64,000 nt of DNA, taken from positions 14,092,001 through 14,156,000 of the forward strand of contig JBAIAC010000040.1 of assembly GCA_037349315.1 (NCBI GenBank). The letters run 5' to 3'. This DNA comes from Chelydra serpentina. Taxonomy: Eukaryota; Chordata; Testudines; Chelydridae. Below the pieces are notes generated by a model. That model worked only from the letters and a program-made list of their open reading frames with translations. It was not told the origin of the DNA and did no database searches. Position numbers and translations under genes: made by a program. Every line of letters begins with the position of its first letter. Position 1 is the stretch's first letter. Below are positions 1 to 11,800 of this stretch, piece by piece.

Positions 1-59
1 AAAAGGGGTGGGGGGAACGACGACAGAAATAGGGTTTGGAAAACAGTTCACCATTTACA

Positions 60-87
60 TTTATTTATTTATTTATTTTATTTATTG
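60..87. repeat. (TTTA)n microsatellite
   Basis: About seven units of TTTA/ATTT with one slip (TTTTA) near the end. Simple sequence in an intron. Confidence 0.9.
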
Positions 88-1876
88 AAGCTCAGAAGTT
101 TAATTTGCACTGGGTCTCAGTTTGGGCAACAATTGGGGATAGGCTTACATTAGCGCAAGATAATTCAGTTGGGGAGTCCACCACAGGTTTTATAATGAGC
201 CCAGTCTAGGCTGGGAGAGAGCTGTGGGAGTTTGCTGAGTGCCAAGTGGCTACCCAGGCAATGCAGAGGTGGTAAATGACACTTACAGTTAAGTACCTGG
301 TGTTATCAAGTCAGATTTCAGTGTTCTTTTAAGAGTTCCCAGCTACCTGAAACAAAACTCTACTAAACCCCAGCTCTTGCTTACTTTAAAACTCTCTGTA
401 AAACGCGCTAAATTCTCGGCTCACAGAAGGTGGGGAAGTAGAGGGCAGTGAATGTGTGCATGCTAACCAACAGATGTCTCAGAAATTATGTGTGAGAGTG
501 CTGGGGAAAAGGACAGATAATCCAAGATTTTAGTAATTACACTAAAACACAATCATTAAAATGGAACTGAAGAGGCCAGATGTAATGTCCTAATTCAAAT
601 GTATATACTGAAAGCCCTTGGATTCCATTAAGTAATGACATCCAGCTTCTGTTCACTCTACATTTTCCTACGTTATCTGCACAGTTGTTCCTTCCTATTG
701 GCAAAGTTTCTTTGAATTGATTCTGCCCGCTCATGCAGAACGACTGTGGTACTGCTTACAATAGTTAGCATTGGTCCCATTGTTCGTAATCATACTGTGT
801 TTTCCATATTAGTTATCTCAGGAGCACTGTTACAGTCCATCCACTAGCCTCGGTAGCAGGCATTGAGTGCTCTGCTAGGCCATTTTGGTTTTACTTTGTC
901 CATAACTTGAGGCTCTTGGCCTGTCTTTCAGTCTGGTGTGGACAAATTGTTCCTCTCTGACAGACAATACTATAGATGGCTCTTACACTATAACAAACCC
1001 CCTCAGTATATTGGGGAAATGAGTTAATTTAATCTCTATCACAAAATATGGCAACAAAATAAAATGAAACCTTTTTATCTGGAAAATGAAGAGGAATTAT
1101 ATGGCCCTTTCGATTATTCATAAATAGGATTGGCAGAATTGTTTTTTTCATGTTTTCAACAGATAGTATCAATGTTTATATTCAAGCATTTTATTTATTT
1201 TTTCTCAATTTACATTTTCATTGTGTGAAATTATGGGAGGTGTCAGACAGTAGGGTGGGGCCAGACAGCAATTGTTTAATGACAGTGCATGTTGAGATTC
1301 AAAACATTAAAGCTTTATAATTGTCAACATGACAAGTTAAAATATACAAAATAAATATCCTTAAACCAAATGTTAATAACTTTGCAAGCAGCATTTTTCT
1401 TTCTTAGCCTAGCTGTAAATTATGATAATTATTGATGGAAATATTATTCATTGGTTTGCTTGTGTTGGGTGAAATTGACGTTTACTGACATTTAGCAATA
1501 AAAATGTAATCTTTCCAATCCTATTCATAAAGGAGCTTTGCATAAGTTAAATTGTGGTCTCTCGGAAGGTGGCTCTTGTATATTTCCTAAAAGACTTCAT
1601 TCAGCCTCTTGTTGATCCAGCTGTTGCAGTGAGCCATGTCATCTGATTGTCTGCCACTCAGGCTCCTTACCACTGTGTTTTGTTGATATAAATAATGCAT
1701 CTTGATCTGAAGTGACTTTAAGTTGCATAAAATAGGAGAAGTTTTTGGAGTAGAGACAGAACATTTAATAAAGAATGGAAATTAAAAGTTAGGTATTTGT
1801 GGGAGATGGATAGCCTTGCTTAGCAGCCCTGGATGCAATACTTGCCATGTGAGAGAGAGTCTCCCTTTTGTTAATA

Positions 1877-2060
1877 CAGGAGACCCCCGCTAGACCGCAC
1901 GCCACTATAGAATGAATTCGGTATTAGTGCGGGGGTGAGCAAGGATCCCAAAATAAATTGTTTTCATTGGGATCCATGGTAATCCCCCCCCCCCCCCCCT
2001 GTTAACGTAGTACCACGCATGGCTCCCAAACCCCGCGTTCTAGCGGGGGTGCGGTACAGT
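1877..2060. mobile_element. Short DNA-transposon MITE with GC-rich inverted ends
   Basis: The left end contains ACCCCCGCTAGACCGCACG. The right end contains, inverted, CACCCCCGCTAGAACGCGG, so the ends form imperfect terminal inverted repeats around an AT-rich middle. The middle has a 17-C run near 1985-2000 and an internal GGATCC pair in inverted orientation. The start CAGG after TA resembles Tigger/pogo-type termini, but the superfamily is uncertain and the right border is not exact. Confidence 0.5.
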
Positions 2061-2210
2061 TTGGAGGATGTGCTTATTGTCTCAGGCCACATTGATAATA
2101 GCGAAATCACAATGCAGAAGTAAACTCTAATTTGGGGGTTTTTTTGTAAACTGTACTCAGACCTCACGTTTGTGTTTTTCATCTGAGGACCTTTTTTCAT
2201 CCCAGACTCC

Positions 2211-2345
2211 CTATTATCCTCTTTTTACAGATGGGGGAAGCTTACACATGGAAAGCAAAGTGATTGTCCATGGTCAACAAGTCAGCAGCAGAACTGGGAG
2301 TGGAATGCAAGAGTTCAGACTCCTAACGTTCTGCACTATGTAGTT
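2211..2345 (-). repeat. MIR-type SINE remnant
   Basis: Reads, in reverse orientation, like the conserved MIR core: a 'tttttacagatggggga' start, then a 'gtccatggtcaacaagtcag' block and 'actcctaacgttctgcacta'. Diverged and without target duplications. Confidence 0.5.
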
Positions 2346-4041
2346 ATTTAGACTGTGTTACCTTAATGAAGTACAATAGAAAGTTCGGGGAAAAAGTTGA
2401 AAGAGAAAAAATATTAGTTTAGTTAAAAATAGGAAAATTATAATATGTGGTTGACTTACTGAGAGGCAAGATAAGGAAGGGAATGGCTCTGAGAGAGGCT
2501 GTTGAAATGTTCTCAGTCTCTCATTGAACATAGAAGTCATTTGTTAACTAATTGGACAGTCGCGCTGTTGTCTGACATCTTGAGACACTCACTTAAAATG
2601 TGGGCTATTAATCTAGTCTGTTGTGCTAATTGAATGTGCTTTGGAGTGAACCCCAAAGAGTTTAATTACATGAATGGTGCATGACATTACACAAGTTTAG
2701 GATTTTTGCCATTCCCACTCAGTTGGTACCCTTTGTACATGGGTTATATTTCTTTTGTGTTTTTTTAAACAAATCAGCAATGCTGTATCTTAAGAGTATA
2801 TACTGCAGATGATGTATATGCCAGTGCTGATAACTTGAGAATTTTCTGGATAAGCCTGTAGTTTTTCTGAGAAGTTTTGCTTCACTTAAACTTTCTCTGT
2901 AAAGTACTCATCTAGTAAGGTCTTATCCAATGCCCATTTAAGTCTATGGAAGGACTCCCATATATTGGCCAGCCCTTACAGCTTGATATGTACAAGTGTT
3001 GGCATCTCCTCTAAGGTTGTGTTTTAACAGATTGCAGCTGGAGGATCAGACATAACCATATCATTTTGCTTTGTGAGTAGCCTAAATAAGGGAAACTGGG
3101 GGAAATAAACACACAACTTCAGGATTACATTTTATCAGAAATGTTCAAGCAACTAGAACTGTTCGGACAAGGTTATGGTATCTGTTGTGGCTATCAAGGA
3201 AATAAAGTGCCACACAAGGGAAATCAGACGTCCTTTATCTGCAGCCAGGAAATTGCGAGTGTGTTATAAAATGCTTGGCGTACGTCACTCTTGTGCGTGC
3301 CCAGATATACTTAGATTCTGCAGTTTTATATTATACTTGGATTGTATTTGTGGTTTTACTTTAAATAGAAAAAGCAAACCCTGAACTACAAAGAGAGATC
3401 TTTAGCCACAGACAGAGCCCTCCAAGGGCTCCACACTGGTTGAATTCTAGAAGTATTATTATAATTTGACTGTAACAGGGTCGGCTGGGATGACAAGTTT
3501 GAAAGACAAGTGATTAAATGTCCACATCCTGTTGATAATCACAAGGGATGATCTTTCCTAAAACAGTGGAAAATATTACAATTAAATCAACACAGGGATA
3601 CTAGTTTTTTCTTAACTCAAAAATACAGCAATATTTTTTGTTTTAGTCAAAATATTGCGCTCCCTGGAGAGTTAATAAAACCACATTCTTCACTAACTGT
3701 TGTTATTATGCAGGCTGAAGAGGTATTTGGTGCTTATCCATAAAGAGACTGTTCCTGCATTTCTTTCATAGGCCGAATTCACATTGACTTTAGTGGGTGT
3801 CTTGCCTGCATAAGGACAAATAGGGTTGTGCTCATTCCATAAATGAAGGTGAGAATTGGAATGAGACAAGCCAGGGCTTTGTGACAGTTGGTTCTCTATA
3901 AATTTCTCAAGATGAAAATCAATTCTGGTTCTCCCTTAATATTCGTCTCTTTTATGAGCAAAAGAGAGCTCTTTAGGAGACTACATGGTAGCACTAGCTT
4001 TTCTTCATGTTATTGGACCAGTCTGTTGCATTCCAATCTAT

Positions 4042-4518
4042 GGATATGTCTATACTGAGGCTGGGATAGTGCTTCCCAGCTTGACTAGAAAGAATCAAGC
4101 TACCTTGCTCTAAAAATAGCAGTGTACCTGGGGTTAGCATGGTGGTGGCTCAGGTTAGCCGCCATGGGATGGTGTCCTTAGCCTCTGTTTACCAGAAGCT
4201 AGGAATGGGCAACAGGGGTTGGATCACATGATGAGTACCTGTTCTGTTCATTCCTTCTGGGGCCCCGGCATTGGTCACTGTCGGCAAACAAGATACTGGG
4301 CTAGATGGACCTTTAGTCTGACCCACTGTGGCTGTTCTTAAGTACATATCCCCTAAAGGTCCAGGCGGGTCCGTACTCACAGGACTAGCCCAAGCTGCCC
4401 GTCCATGCTACCCCTGGCTACACTGTTTATTTTTAGTGCATTAGCTCAAGCCAGGCTAGTGCATGTAAGTCTATTTGAGTTGGGAAACATACTGCCAACC
4501 TCAGCGTAGATGTATCTT
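4042..4518. mobile_element. MITE (Harbinger-like ends) split by a CR1 insertion
   Basis: The left end GGATATGTCTATACTGAGG and the reverse complement of the right end (AGATACATCTACGCTGAGG) match at most positions, so they are terminal inverted repeats. The interior is palindrome-like, with CTAACC/GGTTAGC and CAAGCTA motifs on both sides. It is interrupted at about 4165-4345 by a CR1 3' end. The GTCTATACT-type end recurs in the element at 60500-60795. Confidence 0.55.
4165..4345 (+). mobile_element. CR1 LINE 3' end (5'-truncated)
   Basis: Contains the hallmark end of a turtle CR1 subfamily: a 'ggatcacatgatgagtacctgttctg' region at about 4219-4244, then 'ctgggctagatggaccttta' and 'gtctgacccactgtggctgt' finishing in TTCTTAAGT. 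Only the 3' untranslated end is present, as is usual for 5'-truncated CR1 copies. It lies inside an older MITE. Confidence 0.75.
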
Positions 4519-4837
4519 AAAAGTGTCAAAAGTGAAAGAACACAATTCAGTAGCAGTTACATCCACCTAGTTCAGCAAACCTGACCCATATTACCATGTG
4601 ATAGTGGTTTGCTCAGCAGTGTCTGTTGCAACGTTCCAGGTTGTTGCAGCTCTGTCCTGTAAAAATATTATCATGGAGTTCCATGGTTATTTGCTCTTAT
4701 TGACTCTAGATCACATTTGCCCATCTTACAAGTAAAATGCTTTTTGTTCTGACAGCCCCAGAAAGTTCTCCTGGGATCTGGCAGTGGAACTGGGAATCCC
4801 TTCATGCACAGGGAGGATGGTCTTGTTAAGGCACTGG

Positions 4838-5030
4838 ACAGACACTCAAAGTCAGGGTTCAATTCCCAGTTGAGCCACAGTCTTCCTTTGTGACTTTGGA
4901 AAGGTTACATGGTCCCTCTGTGCTACAGTTCTCCATCTGTCAAGTTGCCACAATATTATTTTTCTATTTCAGAGAGGTGTTGAGGATAAATGCAATGATG
5001 TTTGTGATATGCTCAGATATTGTGGCAGTG
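4838..5030 (+). repeat. MIR-type SINE remnant
   Basis: Forward MIR order: 'gggttcaattcccagttgagccac' region, 'ttgtgactttggaaaggtta', 'tctccatctgtcaagttgcc', then 'gtgttgaggataaatgcaatga' and 'gatatgctcagatattgtgg'. Diverged. Confidence 0.55.
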
Positions 5031-6999
5031 GGGGCCAGGTAAGAACTTAGATCATAGACAGCAAGAAAGATTCTTTCCAGAGGCCAAATTGTACACTGCA
5101 ATCTCATTTTTTCCCCTCTCCAGATCTTGTCCTGTGCCTGAGAGAGCCATGCCCAGCTTAATTGTCATATCCCAGGTTGAGTCTTCAGGGCTGGCAGGTA
5201 GAAAAAAACATGTCTTTACTGGTTAAATGAAAACTTTTGGTCTGGAATGACAGACACACAATAAACAGGGAGCCCCACAATGTCATTTTCAAAAGAATAG
5301 TGCTGTAGGAAGAGGTGATTTAGATCTCCAGCCAAACTGTTCATCCAGTTCTAGTACAGAAGAGGAGGACTGCTCTCTCGTTGTTGGGATGGGGGTTAAA
5401 CATGTAATTCCTATAATCTAAGGGAAAGGGAGTGAGACAGGGAGGTGAAGAGGAATTAAAGGAGGCTGACTTATTATCCCATGTGATTTTCTTGGTCCTA
5501 ATGATTAAAATAAAGGTCTGTGATCAGAGCTGTCTTAAGCCTTTACACAGGGAGTTTCTGAGAGAAGGGAGCAATTGAGGCATTACTATATCCAGGCTGC
5601 ATTCAGTAGTGTGAGCAGAGATTGTCATGCTAATGAGCCACCCTAGTTCTGGAATAGGGGCAGGCAGAGAAAGCAGGGTTCCAGCATTGAGATGGAGCTG
5701 GAAGGGTCACTATGATCAGACCAAGCACCCACCCTTTCTCAAGGCGCTTAAGCAATCCGTTTTCAGAGTGTTGCCACCAGTGCCAATTCCAACCCACAGT
5801 AGATTTCAACCACAGCTGTGGCAGAGCAGAACACAGTACAGTTGAAACCACTGAAAGAATGTCTTGGCTTTAGACTCTCAGCCACAAAAAAAAGGAGGGA
5901 TATGTGACTTGTTTAAGCCTTGTTTATAGCTACTGAGTGTCCAGCTGTTCTTGGGAAAGGCATTGGAGGTGGCACCCATAGCTAAAGAGTTCCCCAGCAA
6001 GTCCATGACCGAATCTGATTGGTGAAACAAAACCAAATTGGACTGGGGGAATTTAAACAGAATTGAGATGCTAATCACTGCTGCCCTGCCCCAAAAGGTC
6101 ACAATGCGGTGGCTAGGACATGCATGTGTTGCGTGAAATTACCTCTTGAAAAAGGGCAATGGATGCCTGGCAAGCACGCACAAAATATTGATACACGGCA
6201 TTGTATTTGGCAAACATAGCCTGAGCGTACGGTGAGCTCAGACTGATCTGACACAAGAACCAGTGACCCAATATACCACCTTCTTGTCTTGAGTCATTCT
6301 ATCAGAGGCAATAAATGACTTTGTGGTGCTTGGCAGACTGATTCTATCACCATTATCTGACAGCAAACTCACCAGAATGAATAGCAATAACACTGCCTAT
6401 GGCTGGAGGGAATGACTTATATGGAAAGAAAGTATCAAATATATGTATAAAAACAATTACTTGTGTGGGGGGGGAGACGTATCGGGTAACGTTACTAATA
6501 ATTAAAGGGTGCAAGCGACAGGGAAGGGAGAGGAATGACTTAGGCTGCTATAAAAGGATAGATAACAGCAAAAGTCACATTAGACTGAAGATCTGGAAAA
6601 TCTTTGTGGTAGTTAGATTTCTAGAGTGTAGAATGGCTTTCCTAAGGAAGCTGTGAATATCACTTGAGACAAACAACTGGAAACTGTATTCTGTGGGGAG
6701 CAATTCTGCCTTGACCGGGGTAGAGGGAGTGGAGGATGGCTTTACTAGGTCTGTCCCATCTCTATTCTCTCTGGGGCTGAGAACCAGTCTTTAGCCACGG
6801 CCTTGACTACTTTTTTCCCCTTTAATTGTTAATTGGCTTCAGTAATCCTGGGGCAGTTCCGTGACCTCTCTGTGGCTCATTACGTCAGAAGCACAATTGT
6901 GGCCAGTGATCTTAGGTCAGAGGCCTCATTGGAATGGTGGACTGTCTGCTTTCCTGCGTAGTATCATTCCCACTCAGAATGTGGGGACTCGATACAATA

Positions 7000-7170
7000 A
7001 TTGAAGCGCCAGTAACTCTGGACTTCCAATCTCACCTCTGTTGTTTTGGGCAAGTCCCTTAACCCATCTCTGCCTCCGTTTCCCAATATGTAAAGTGGGG
7101 ATAATGTTATTTATTTGACGAGTTTGTGAGAATGAATTTGTTAATGTTTGTAAAAGAATTGAAAGTTGGA
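7000..7170 (+). repeat. MIR-type SINE remnant
   Basis: Shows the MIR core in forward orientation: 'tgggcaagtcccttaaccca', 'tctgcctccgtttcccaata', 'gtaaagtggggataatgtta', 'gaatgaatttgttaatgttt'. Confidence 0.6.
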
Positions 7171-7816
7171 ACGTGCTGTTGTATATGCCCTGTGCATCCA
7201 TCAGAGATAATCACCAGTTTAAGGGCATGATCTACCATGAGATTTTAAGTAGTCCTCATTGAAAATCCCAAATAATGACATCTGCTTTAAAGTTTAATAT
7301 CATGGTAATAGTGGCCATCATGCTTAACTTTGAAAGAAAGTGTCTAGAGCACAGTTATAAATATTGTTCATGTTTGTTGATGTTTGGAAGGATCTCCCTT
7401 TCGGAAATGTGGTGCATTGGAGTAAAATGCTAAATGATGTCATTATCCACTAGATGTTTCTAATGCATCAGTAAAAAGAGCCTGTATGTTGTGAAATAAA
7501 GTATTATTTCCCCTTCTCTCTCTCCTCCTGTGCCACTAGTTTGGAATCTCATATTCATTATTCCATTTTGCCCACAAGTAGAGCTGCGTGCAGTATTCAT
7601 GGGAAAACCTGATATCACCGTTTGAAACTCTCCTGGATAGGAAACCAGGCAAAGCTTTGACCAGGGATATACCTGACCTACACAATTTGGATCCAGACTT
7701 CAAACCTCCCAAAATTCAGAGTGTGAGTTGTAGCTGGGTCTGGCTTTTTAGTTAGGTTCATTATAGAGAGAGAGGAGCCAGTCATGAAATCCAGCTCTGG
7801 GTTTGGATTATATGAA

Positions 7817-7995
7817 ACCATAGAATCATAGAATCTCAGGGTTGGAAGGGACCTCAGGAGGTCGTCTAGTCCAACCCCCTGCTCAAAGCAGGACCAACCC
7901 CAACTAGATCATCCCAGTTAAAGGATTGAACTCATAACCCTGGGTTTAGCAGGCCAATGCTCAAACCACTGAGCTATCCCTCCCCCCCCCCCCCC
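7817..7995 (-). mobile_element. Cry I-type tRNA SINE with CR1 tail (minus strand)
   Basis: On the minus strand, after a C-run (G-run), the tRNA-like head reads GGGATAGCTCAGTGGTTTGAGC (box A region) and GGTTATGAGTTCAATCC (box B region). A tail follows that matches the CR1 3' end (TTGGACTAGACGACCTCCTG ... CCAACCCTGAGATTCTATGA). This head-plus-CR1-tail design is the Cry I polIII/SINE family of cryptodiran turtles, presumably mobilised by CR1 LINEs. A second copy lies at 9766-9955. Confidence 0.85.
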
Positions 7996-8028
7996 TCCCC
8001 TGCCCCGCCCCGCCCCGCCCCGCCCCAT
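7996..8028. repeat. (CCCCG)n simple repeat
   Basis: Four to five CCCCG units directly after the SINE's poly-C edge. It is G-rich on the minus strand, so a G-quadruplex is conceivable. Confidence 0.85.
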
Positions 8029-8274
8029 AAACCATCCCCAACTTAAATCAGTGGCAAAACTTGCATTGTCTTTAGTGGCGCAGACTCTGGCCCATTGAAC
8101 ATCAGTGCGGTGTCAGCTTTGGGCCACTGTGGTCAGGGGTTAGTGAACTGACCAGTCTGTATAGATTTCAAATGGCTGGTAATATCCCTCCTAACAGAGA
8201 CCTCTTTATGGCAGATTGGTTAGCTCTGTGTAATTAATGCCACTAAAATCAACTCACTAGTGATTTAGAGTCTT

Positions 8275-8408
8275 CTACTAAATTAATTTATTTCAGCATA
8301 AGCTTTCTTGGAAAAGCTTATGCTGAAATAAATTTGTTAGTCTCTAAGGTGCCACAAGTAATCCTGTTTTTTGCTGACACAGACTAACACGGCTGCTACT
8401 CTGAAACC
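8275..8408. repeat. Interspersed repeat end with internal hairpin (Penelope-like?)
   Basis: The block 'ttgttagtctctaaggtgcc' ... 'agactaacacggctgctact' is a repeat I recognise as frequent in turtle and other sauropsid genomes. I believe it belongs to a Penelope-like element but cannot confirm the family. Before it, AAATTAATTTATTTCAGCAT (8281-8300) and its inverted copy ATGCTGAAATAAATTTG (8321-8337) form a strong hairpin with a short loop. The exon acceptor lies only 66 bases downstream. Confidence 0.5.
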
Positions 8409-8475
8409 TACTAAATGAATAACGTTCCTGCAGTGTGTTAGCTTTGCTGGTCACTGGCATGTTGTTGCTTTGCAG

Positions 8476-8805
8476 GCCTTCGGAAGGTAATGGTGAGAGC
8501 CCACCGGCAGGCGTGGTGCTGGCAGGATGAATGGTATGGGCTCACCATTGAGGACATCCGGCAGCTTGAAAAGGAGGCTCAGCTGATGCTGGCTCAGAAG
8601 ATGGCCCAGTTCAGCTACAGTGAAAATGAGGCAGAGCAGCACGGAGCCAAAGACTCCCCAGGCGAGAATGATGCTGAAAGCAAGGCCATCTCCTCCGTCG
8701 ACGCGTCAGACGCTGCTAGTAATATTGGTGAAGCTGTGTCTGGGAGAGGGATAACCAAGCAGTGGTCCACGTCTTCCAAATCCTCGCGATCTTCAAAAAG
8801 AGGAG
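8476..8805 (+). CDS. PITPNM2: PITPNM2 exon: end of PITP domain and acidic linker
   Basis: Acceptor TTTGCAG at 8475, donor GTGAG at 8806. The exon enters with two bases of a split Gly codon and ends with one base. It starts [20 protein letters not shown], the C-terminal helix region of the PI-transfer domain, then [20 protein letters not shown] poorly conserved Glu/Asp/Ser linker follows, and the conserved [20 protein letters not shown] basic-serine segment closes the exon. The linker is the part most unlike mammalian PITPNM2. Continuing past the donor, the frame stays open only to about 8864, which is intron read-through. Confidence 0.95.
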
Positions 8806-11800
8806 GTGAGATGTTCATAATGGGATTCATTGCGTTAGGAAAAAACATACAACTCTTGCCTTAGTTCAAGCATGAGTTGTGCTGATGTAACACACTGGGT
8901 AAGTGTGATCATGTCTCACTTTAGTGGCTAGCCCATACGATGGGTAAGAGCTTATTTATTGCTACCAGCTGAGTCACTTTTTTAGCCTGTGCATTTGGTG
9001 TGAAAGTCCCCTCTGATGGAGCTGTGTTGAGCATTTCACATCAGATGAAACGCCCATGGTTATGCCCATGCTGCAACAGCAGCTCCAGAAATAACATTGC
9101 CATGAATTCCATCAAAGTTAAATAAATTACAGAAAGGGGAAATGAGGAAAGGCAGTGAGAGCTGGTGGTGGTGGTTGTTGTCAAAAGAAAACAAGCAGGG
9201 CACCATAGAGTGGGGATTAGTCCCTGTTAGTGACATGGAAATTTGTATAAAGTTGAATTCCTCAGGCGATGTTCTGTCTCTGGACATGTGGCTGTCTGAT
9301 GTGAAATGCTAGATGCAGAGAGAGAATCACTGAATAAGCCTTGATCTGATTAATTGTTAGATTCCAGGTCTTCTGCTTTGGATTTCTCTGAAATACAGTT
9401 AAAGTGACAGGCATAATCCTCCCTGGTCAGCGATAAACGTTACTGCTTGTCATTCATTTCTAAGGAGAGGGGTGGCTCCCAGGCTGCTGCTATGTAGTTT
9501 GCACAGCTAAGCATCATAATTGGCCTTTTGGGAAGATAACGCAGGTTACCACTGTTGGTGAAGAGAGAGGTGAATGACAGCTGTTGCATTTTGCTGCTGT
9601 TGATGTCCTCTAACCAACATCCATGGCTAAGGAGATCAGATGCCACCATGGATCATATTTGTATTTCCTTTTAAATGCTGTGCAGGAAAAAATGTCCAAG
9701 AGGCTCCAATGAACCTCAGTGAAGGACTCAATTCAGACCTTCACTCACTTCAGACCCTCACTTCAGGGGGTAGGGATAGCTCAGTGGTTTGAGCATTGGC
9801 CTGCTAAACCCAGGGTTGTGAGTTCAATGCTTGAGGGGGCCATTTAGGGATCTGGGGCAAAAATTGGGGATTGGTCCTGCTTTGAGCAGGGGGTTGGACT
9901 AGATGACCTCCTAAGGTCCCTTCCAACCCTATGATTCTATGACTATGACTATGACCCATGAATCTCCCCTGTGCAGTAGGAAGTCACATTCTCTCAAGTA
10001 TCCTCTACTGTACACTCCTCATTTTCTTGACCAACTCTTTGAGAAAGATGACTCCTGACATCTTTACTCAGTGTTTCCATCAGGCACAAGTCACATCAAA
10101 GACAGTGGCAGTGTTTACAGTAGCAAAAAAGTTGTGTGTGTTTTGCAGTAGGTTAGCTATCTCACTGTAAAATCCTAGGGTGAAAATGTGGCCCATTGAA
10201 GTCCTTGGGGCCAGAATTCATCCCTTTGACGTAGTTGGGTGAAGTGAACCACACAGGACAACCTACTGTTCTTCGAGGAGTGTCCCCATGGGTGGGCCAC
10301 TGTAGATGTCTTGGCGCCCTGCCTTCTAATTGGAAATTTGTAGTAACAGTGTCCCAGTTGGCGACACACATGCGGCAGCCATTTCACACCGCTCTGAGCA
10401 GTTACCCCGCGTGCGCAGCCAACCGTCCCCCAGTTCCTTCTCTACTGTCTTTGGCTTCAGTTAGAATGACAGCAGCGCCTCACAGCTTTCAATATTTCTA
10501 TTTCAGTTCTTTCCCAGCTAGCACCCTTTCTTTATTAATTTACCCTTAAATTTTTCTTTACCATTCAAAAAACAAAAAAATAAAAAAAAATTCCTCTCCT
10601 AGTCCTCCCCTTTCCCCCGCCTCAGGCGGGTAATTACCCAACGGCAAAAGAGGTGTAAGAATGGAACTATTCCCATTCTTGCTTTCAACGTAGCCTCTCA
10701 GACATGCCTGGCTCTCCAGGTTTTGGACTGCAAATCAGACAACATTTGAAACACCTGCCATCACTTTATTCCCCTAATCTGCAACAGGACTGTCCAGATT
10801 CTCACGGACAATTTAGCGACTATGTTTTATAGAAATTGCCAAGGAGGGGCCCAATCTTATCCACTCTGTGCAGAAGCAGTCCGCCTCTGGCAATGGTGCA
10901 TCTCCAACAACATAGACATCATGGCATTCTACCTACTAGGATGCCAGAATGCCACAGCAGACCAACTAAGCAGGAACTTTTCACAAATGCACGAGTGGGA
11001 GATGGATCCCGGAATCCTAAAAACTATATTCAAACAATGGGGATTCCCTTCAGTAGATCTTTTCGCAATAGCCCCACAATGCCAAGTGCCCGCAGTACTG
11101 CTCCGGGGCTGGGCTCGGACATGACTCTCTGGGTGACACCTTTCCCATCCACTGTTATATGTCTTCCCCCCCAATCCCCCTTTTGAGCCGTGTCCTTCAT
11201 AAAATCAAGCAAGACAAATCCAGAATCATCCTCATTGTACCAACATGGCCCAGACAAACATGGTTCCCATACCTGAAACAGATGGCTGACACACCACCAT
11301 GAACCCATTTTCTCGTGCCTCATTTGCTGACAGAGGATGCCTCCGTCACCCCAACATTTCAATACTCCATCTCCAGGCCTGGCTGATCCCTGGATGACAG
11401 GACTTGAGACAGACTGTTCCAAGGAAGTACAAGACATACTACTGAACAGCCGGCGGCTGACCACACGAAAGACATACACGCACAAGTGGAAACGGTTCTG
11501 TACCTGGTGCCGGGACAAGCAGATTATTTCACAATTGGCCCCACTACTCATAATCCTCGATTACATGCTGACACTAAAAAAATTGGGCCTATCTACTAGC
11601 TCACTCAGAGTGCATCTAGCAGCCATCACCGCCTTCCACACTAAGATGGATGGAGTCACCATCTTCGCTCACCCATTAAGGGTAGAGAAGGAACTGGGGG
11701 ACAGTTGGCTGCGCATGTGGGGTAACCGCTCAGAGTGGTGTGGCCAACCAGGGCACTACTACTACAAATCTCCAATTAGGAGCGCAGGGCGCCAAGACAC

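Larger units (their letters stand above)
1..8475 (+). other. PITPNM2 intron (3' part), repeat-bearing
   Basis: No exon or credible open frame was recognised before the acceptor at 8474-8475. The stretch is AT-rich. It holds a TTTA microsatellite, a DNA-transposon MITE with a poly-C run, three MIR remnants, a CR1 end nested in a MITE, a Cry I SINE next to C-rich simple sequence, and an inverted repeat just before the exon. The remainder (for example 87-1870, 2350-4040, 5030-6990 and 7170-7815) shows nothing I can name. Confidence 0.7.

Noticed and set aside
11030..11551. 173-codon minus-strand open frame in the old DIRS copy
   Set aside because: Antisense to recognisable RNase H and recombinase remnants; no homology of its own.
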